NCBI GenBank assembly: GCA_023627715.1
Contig: JAMAHW010000074.1
Span: 153,687 to 217,686, forward strand
Source of the DNA: Periconia sp. R9002
Lineage: Eukaryota > Ascomycota > Dothideomycetes > Pleosporales > Periconiaceae
Direction: 5' to 3'
Length of the DNA: 64,000 nt
Below the pieces are notes generated by a model. The model did no database searches. It saw only the letters and a list, made by a program, of their open reading frames with translations, and was not told the origin of the DNA. Shown here piece after piece: positions 57,990-64,000 of the stretch. How positions within the stretch are numbered: position 1 is the first letter of the stretch; each line of letters begins with the position of its first letter. A program made the position numbers and the translations under genes.

Positions 57990-60443
57990 TGCGATGGCTA
58001 GGAACAAAGTGTTGACCAAGTTCAGAGGTTCCTAACGAATAAAAGCATGCAATTTCTACGTTATTTGTTTGATGCGTTAAAGAATCATGTTCTTAGTCGG
58101 CACTAGTTAGCCCTTGATATACTAGTCCAAGTCATATATCCTTCGGATTTTGTCATTTGTTTTTGCATTCCAATTTTGTCATCTGCATATCAAATCAAGT
58201 TTTGTCGCAGGAGATAGACAACCTCAGTACGTCAGCGGCGGTATCCCGATCGTCTCTGAGCCAATAGAATATATTGTCATCCCACATCCAGGTTTCTAAG
58301 GTTGGTTTTGTTCGCCAGGCAGATTTTGTCACTGGGTTTGTCACCAGGCAGATTTTGTCACTGGGTTTGTTACCAGGCAGATTTTGTCGCCAGACAGTCT
58401 TTGTCTATATCGCTGGGTAGATTCTGTCAGCAGCCACTTTACCTGGTTTTAGTATCCACATAATGGTTGGCATGGGAGCATAGGTCGGTAGGTATACTGG
58501 CTTGACAGCCTCGTCGTAACCTTGCAGCGCCTGCTCCTACGCGGCCTCTGCCTCCGCCTGCCATACGCTAGCATCCATGTGGCCAGAACATTGTGCTCAC
58601 TGTACTGCTTGACCGCAAACCTTTCCTGCTCCTGCATGAAGTGCTTCTACTGCACGTCATCTTCTTAAGCACAGCTCCGGCGGCGCAAACTGTGAGCTAT
58701 CATAGAGTTCAACAACAACGGTAGATTTCCGAATGGTACAATTAAGCACAAACGGTTGTTTTAAGCTAAGGGATGGGAGCGGCGCGCTGCAGCAGCGTGT
58801 AAGACTGTTGTTGCAAGGGGTAGCGATCATCCAGAGATGGCTTGCAGCGTCCACACAAGATTGACAAGATGAGCGCAAACATTTCAATAGTCGCAGCCGG
58901 CGCCACGTCTCCGGTCAGCGATGCGAATTTTCTTTTACTATGCTTTGATTTGCTCTGTCCGATTTAAACCGTCCGCTCCGTATGCGCCGTGCTGTCGTGT
59001 CATCGTGTAGTGTCACGGGGGCGCAAATCTTGGTTAAACAAGGGACGGGAACCCTCGAGAGCACCGTCTCACCGCGCTCTCCTCACGTGCTCACTTTTCG
59101 GTGCGAAAAAAGAGAGAACGCGGGCGCACTTCAGTTGAGCGTGTTATTCGTATTAGTGTTAGTTGTTGATTGTTGATTGTTGGCTTGGGTGACGTAGGGT
59201 CGTGAGCTTAAGGTAACGGGTTCCATTCGATCTTTGAAAAATCATCTTTCCCATGATTCCCGTACAATTTCGCCGAATCCACTTCCAAACGCCTATGTTC
59301 TGCATACGCACCACGCAAAAAAAAAAAAAAAAATCAACGTCGTTCGTGCACCCTGCTCGCCAGGATTCAAGATGCACAAGATAGAGGGCTGGACGATCTT
59401 CAGGATGAGGCTCACAAGCAAGCTAGACGATGGCTGCAGGCTAGGAACCATTCCGTCGTTTTCCTTGAGAAGTGCACGCTGATCCTCTTGTCATAATGCT
59501 CGTCTCAACGCTCCTCATGCTTTCCAAAACAAAATTACTCAATGATTCTTAGTACCGACCATTCCCATAGTTCCACCCACTGCCGACTTGAACAGCGGTG
59601 CAAAGCTTCAGCCTTGGCCCATGCGCAGGGGTAGTACAATCCTTTTCATCCCCGGTCGTTATAGTGGAAATTCTGTAATGCACCAAACAGACTTTGCTAG
59701 CATATAGCTCGTTTGCTGTTGACATAATTTGGAACTGTTTCCCCGTTAGCCATGGCCCTCTCGACAACTATATTGGCCCTTCCGATTTGTGCTGTCTATC
59801 CGCTCTCATATATACGTACCCACCGTCAGCGCCCTATCTCTCCGTTTCCTCCTCGTCCTTGCTACCCTTGTCTTGTATCCGCTTCCATGATCCCACTTAG
59901 ATCTTATATATCTTGTAGCACTCTTATCTACATTGCACTATTTCCCTACTCTCGCTCATCAGCTATCGTTACTGCAACACCCCAACGCAAAACACCCTTG
60001 TAGTATTCATATAACAAGCGGTACCTAAACACAGCCTCTTTTCCTGACATGTATTGATATTGATACAGAGCACTGCCTGACTATGGCGTCACCGCAACCC
60101 TATATAACTTTCTTTGCGCCGCTATCGCAGTATCGCCAAGCCGTCCTCGAGTACATGACAAACAATGCCGAGCCTGGATACTCGGGGGATGATGTTTCTA
60201 CCAACACTTCATCGGCCAGTGTTCGTGACATTATTGGATTCGGTCGCTCGGTTGGAGGTGATGGGAAGGGGGTTGGTGGGGCACCTTTGCCAATCAACGA
60301 CTTGAAGATGCCACCAACAGAGCTATGAAGGAGCTTCAAGGTATGAGAGAAGAGGTACTTGAGTGCAGCTTCGTTGCCAGTCTCTTTGAACCTTCAGTTC
60401 AATGATTTGTCGGGAAAAAAAAACACTTAATCTTGTTAAGACT
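57990..60443. other. Gene-poor spacer with TTTTGTC-rich tandem repeat
   Basis: 2.45 kb between the Clr5-ankyrin gene's promoter and the 3' end of the second ankyrin gene. Contains a 29-bp tandem repeat near 58315-58400, an A17-type run near 59318-59333 and small ORFs (60083-60328, 81 codons) with no recognisable features. No gene is supported. Confidence 0.5.
58315..58400. repeat. 29-bp tandem repeat, about 2.5-3 copies
   Basis: Units start with CCAGGCAGATTTTGTC at 58315, 58344 and 58373, a constant 29-nt spacing. The first two units differ by one base near their end and the third diverges after GATTTTGTCGCC. Further isolated TTTTGTC words extend from about 58150 to 58440, suggesting an older, decayed array. 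Confidence 0.85.
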
Positions 60444-62765
60444 TCAACGACTGAGACCGACGCTTTCAACCATTCGATCAAACCTTGTTCTCTCAACCTT
60501 CTCTTCTCTTTCGCCAACAAACCAGAGACTTCGGCACTTGCCGAAACAGTACTGTATGTCATGACCATTATGTAGCACTGCTGTATCAACGAATCCCAAC
60601 TCCTTCTTCCTTGCGAGCTCAGTGAGCAGATCCCAGGTTCTAGTACTGGCAGTCCAGGTAGCAAGTTGTAAGACATTATGCCCACTGTTATTGACTATGT
60701 CCAGTCTCGCCCCGAAACTCGCTAATTGAAGGAAGATATCCTCATTCCAGCAGTATAGAGCTATTATGGCAGCAGTGTCACCATCCTCATCAATAGCGTT
60801 AATGTTCGCTCCATAGGTAAGCAGTATGCTCACAGTATCCATGGACCCACGATTCGCGGCATTGTGAAGAGGCGTACCGGATCCATGGCTGTATGCATTA
60901 GGATCTGCACCCGCTGCTAGAAGTTCTTCGACGATCTTGTGCCCATTCAACCTGTTCTTACTGGCTAAGTGAATCGGTTGATAGCCCCAGGTCGTTGTGA
61001 TGAGCATTGATGCTTTCGCGTGTAGCAATACCTTCACCGTATCCAGGTGCCCAGCTTGAGCGGCCCTAGATAGAGGGGTGAAACTTTCGTGGTCAATCTT
61101 GTCAACCTCTGCACTATGTTGGATAAGCAGTTTCACAGTTGATACATCGCCTCTCCAGGCAGCCCAGTGTAGCGCAGTGCGACCGTTCGCGTCGATTGAG
61201 TCTACGTCCGGATGATAATATTCCAGCGCAACTGATAGATCTTGGCGAAGCAGCCGTAACACGATACGATGCACCACCGAGAAGCATTGCTGCTCAAGAT
61301 ATTCCTCCGTGAGGAAGTCTCCTGTGGCTTGCTCGTGATATTGTTCTAGAGTGTTGTTGCCAGTGAGAACTCGATCGATTCCAGGTTGAATGGCCATACT
61401 GAACGCATTAGCTTACTGTTCGAAGATGATAGAGCAAGTATCCGTCTAGAATTATCTTGGCCTATAGAAATCAACTCACATTCCATTATTATCACGCATG
61501 AAAGGATCGGCCTTCTGTTGGAGCAGCAAATTGCCTACTTCACTTTGCCCTTTGTTCAACGCGTACTATCCAGAGCTTAGTCATGGCCATTGCGGGTGAA
61601 TTTACAGCCTCACCTTAAGAAGTGAGGTTCCATCCGGACTTGTATCATATGGAGATGCCTGCCCGAGTGATAATAGTTGTTGTAGCTCAGCTATGTTGCC
61701 TAGTTCGATAATACTCCAAACAACAGCAGCGAATGGGATAATTCTTGGTAGCGCGATATTGAAGGTGGGAATCACTCCGCCAGTAAGCTGTGCATTCGCA
61801 TAGACCACGAAATCTTTGAGCAGAGTCCAGGCCGGCCCCTGATACAAGACCTGTATACGTGACGAACCGCTCCGATAGCAGGACTTCTTGTCGCAGGCCC
61901 GACGTTTGAGCCAAACAGATCCGTTCCCGTAGAACTTCAAAGAGCCTAAGATGTAGCTGGTCCACTTCGGAGTGTGGAATCGACTGATCGTGTGACATTG
62001 GCATTGGCAAGAGTTGTTGCACGTGAGCTTTATGATGAGTGAGTCGTCGTAACTAACGAGGTCGTTAGAGGCATTGTAATAAGGTACGGACTCCTGTATA
62101 TTGGAGCTCGCAGATTGGAAGGATGTTTGCGAGGAAGTTGTGCTCTTAGTGTCGGTTATCAAGTATGGACTGCTGTGATTGACGATACTAGAAGGCACTT
62201 CGGTCAACTGCTCAAACCTTGAAAGCAGCGTACATACTCTAGTTGATGTGAACTTCGTCATGGCGACTATCCTGAGCCCCTGAAGCGTAAGTAATGCCGT
62301 AGCTAAGGTGTTGGTAGCGTTCGTGACCTGGTCCGTCAAATGGACTAATCGCGGCTTCCGGAGTATCCACTTCACTTTCGAAGGCTTCATATTGTCTTTG
62401 GTCGGTTTGACATCCTGCAATAAACCGTCAAGTTCGACAAAGATACCACTCGCATGGGTACAGAAGGTGTTGATCATGCCGACGCAGTCTTGGAAACGCT
62501 CAGACTCGATGTCGCATTCCTGGAGGCTCATGAGTGACGTCTCAATGCTAAACATTAGCGTGCGAACACCGTTCACCTGGTTGGTGTAAGTTAAAATGCA
62601 CCTAAGACGATGCGACGATTTTTGAGATTTTCTTACCGAGTGCCAAAGCCTTGAGAACTCTTTCTCTCGATGCCGGAGGTTTGCGATTTTCTGCAAGCCT
62701 TGTAGAGTATTTCCTGAGGCGGTAAGGACCGCTATAACTCCAGAAGTAATTGAAAGCGGATCCAT
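60444..62765 (-). CDS. Ankyrin-repeat protein with fungal NLR-type N-terminal domain and Cys-rich segment, four exons
   Basis: Predicted intracellular signalling or incompatibility-type protein; no ligand or partner is known. Model: complement(join(60444..61398,61480..61565,61614..62576,62637..62765)), 710 residues. Start MDPLSITSGVIAVLTASG is the fungal N-terminal helical domain typical of NLR-like and ankyrin proteins. Introns: 62636-62577 (LWHS to VNGVRTLMF; 60 nt without a stop), 61613-61566 (SLLK to YALNKGQSEV) and 61479-61399 (DNNG to IMAIQPGID). A Cys/His cluster (CNNSCQCQCH, then HTPKWTSYILGSLKFYG, then CDKKSCYRS) lies near residues 225-275. Ankyrin repeats cover about 365-655: RTALHWAAWRGDVST, FTPLSRAAQAGHLDT, GTPLHNAANRGSMDT. 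No NACHT is seen. Confidence 0.85.
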
Positions 62766-63300
62766 GGACGATGTTTCTGTGCTCTAGAGTCCTAAAATCC
62801 AAGCTTAGGTGTCATTGTAAAGAAGCATTCAAGCGCTGAAGAGGGGTCAGGCTGTTCATATCCCTAAGACGACAACTCATTATGACTAGGCTCTCACCGT
62901 TCCACATGCAGGTCATGCGCGCATTGCTGATGGAGGGTACAAGGCTGAAGAAGAGCTCAAGATAACCTGTTAGATGGGGATTTGCAATGTCGTACAAGGC
63001 TCTCAACAATGCCACTTTTCCGCCAGCTCTTGCCAAGATTATATCTGAGGCAGCGAACGTAAGGAGGTTCGCGATACTAGAATGGTGGTAGAAGTGTTAG
63101 CTAGTCAGGAGTAGCGTTGACTGAGTACACAGATGCCGACGGTCTCAGCAAATGTCGGTAGTGGTAAGGCTGATGAGGCACGATGTATCTTGGAGTACCA
63201 CTACGACTGAGTCAACCCTGTGGTACAAACTTGGATGGTGGCGAGAGCGCATCTGCAGGGAGGGTGGCCGGCCCGCTCCGGCCCTGACTTTGTGAGGTGG
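62766..63300. other. Upstream flank of the second ankyrin gene
   Basis: Presumed promoter region. A 74-codon minus frame at 62812-63036 might be part of an upstream exon or a neighbouring relic, but no splice signal supports it. Ends in a GC-rich stretch just before the AT-rich block. Confidence 0.4.
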
Positions 63301-63302
63301 CG

Positions 63303-64000
63303 ATTCTGTAGGTGTTTTTAAATATTAAGATAGTTAACTAGAGGTATAGTTAGTATTAAGTTAAATTAGCTATAGGCTTAATACCTTTTCTAATAATATA
63401 TATAAAAGAACCTTAGATAAAATAAAAGTATATAACTTAATTCTATTCTAGGCTACTAATATAGGCTACTAGCTAGGCTAGTAAATAGGTAGGGTAACGT
63501 AATTTCTAGGCGAGTAGATACTCTAACTAAGTAGATACTTTTTACTAAAACTATACTAAAATATAATTTTTAATAAAGAATTATAATACTAGCTTATATT
63601 AGAGTATTTAGAAAACTTTTTTAAAAACTCTTTATTATAGCTATACTTTATAGAGATACTTTTAGCACTTATAGTAAGTATAATTTTAATAATTACTATA
63701 AGTAGTATAATATAAATAAAGACTAGGATTTTAGACTTAAAGTAAACTATAATATAAATACGTAATAAGAGATTATATAGAAACTCTATAGCTTTATAAA
63801 TACTAAAATAAGTAGAGATATAGAAATATCTTTATAGAAGCTCTATCTTTATTAATAATAGAAACTATAGAGTAATAGAGCTTAGAAATTTTATTAGTAT
63901 ATAGTAAGTATATATTATACTTTTTAGATAGTTTTTATTATTAATTTAATCTTTTAACTAAAGAGCTACTTTACTTTTAATATCTACTATTTAGAATCTA
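63303..64000. repeat. AT-rich, RIP-like degenerate block at window edge
   Basis: From about 63303 composition switches abruptly from GC-rich to almost only A and T, with abundant TA steps (TATATA, TTATAG, AATATA), few CG dinucleotides and no usable frame. In Pezizomycotina this is the usual look of a transposon copy mutated by repeat-induced point mutation. It continues beyond the window, so the element type cannot be named. Confidence 0.75.

Noticed and set aside
60083..60328. 81-codon plus-strand frame
   Set aside because: Too short, low-complexity Gly/Ser composition and no splice partner; not enough for a gene call.

Overview
The window is nuclear DNA of a filamentous ascomycete (Pezizomycotina, probably Dothideomycetes). 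Genes lie on both strands and carry short introns of about 48-142 nt with GT-AG ends. The protein families are a fungal mix: DUF3176, DUF6594, Clr5-ankyrin, fungal GT25, a secreted GH43-type propeller, a GH2 exo-glucosaminidase, APC6, condensin Ycg1/Cnd3 and Yju2. I built the exon models by hand from reading frames, splice signals and family continuity. Every intact multi-exon model closes to a whole number of codons. The window shows no operon, CRISPR array, rRNA gene or tRNA gene that I could support.

Layout, 0.6-15.4 kb: gene-dense core. In order: arginyl-tRNA synthetase (-), secreted GH43-like enzyme (-), splicing factor Yju2 (-), APC/C subunit Cdc16/Cut9 (+), GH2 exo-beta-D-glucosaminidase (-), acyl-CoA dehydrogenase (-) and a Cys-rich single-pass surface protein (-). 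17.8-25.3 kb: a DUF3176 membrane protein (+), an unrecognised 303-residue protein (-) and a GT25 glycosyltransferase (+), separated by long spacers. 26.6-39.4 kb: a second dense core with condensin subunit 3 (-), mitochondrial-type cysteine synthase (+), NADH-pyrophosphatase-type Nudix (-), COG2 (+), mitoribosomal uL1m (-), an atypical SDR (+) and a tandem-GFA-domain protein (-). These housekeeping genes are arranged as divergent or convergent pairs.

39.4-64 kb: accessory, partly decaying DNA. It holds a long gene interrupted by two in-frame TGA codons with a HicA-like C-terminal domain, a frameshifted F-box/2EXR-like gene, a stand-alone retropepsin-like gene, an assembly gap between poly-T tracts, a DUF6594 membrane protein, a small Cys-start protein, a probable pseudogene, a Clr5-ankyrin protein and a second ankyrin protein with a Cys-rich segment. 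The right edge (from about 63.3 kb) switches abruptly to very AT-rich DNA that looks like a RIP-mutated repeat.

The most unusual candidates are the double-TGA gene at 41.0-43.1 kb, the solo retropepsin at 47.7-48.8 kb, and the cluster of intact and broken signalling or incompatibility-type genes next to AT-rich DNA. No single coherent new system is proven by the sequence alone.
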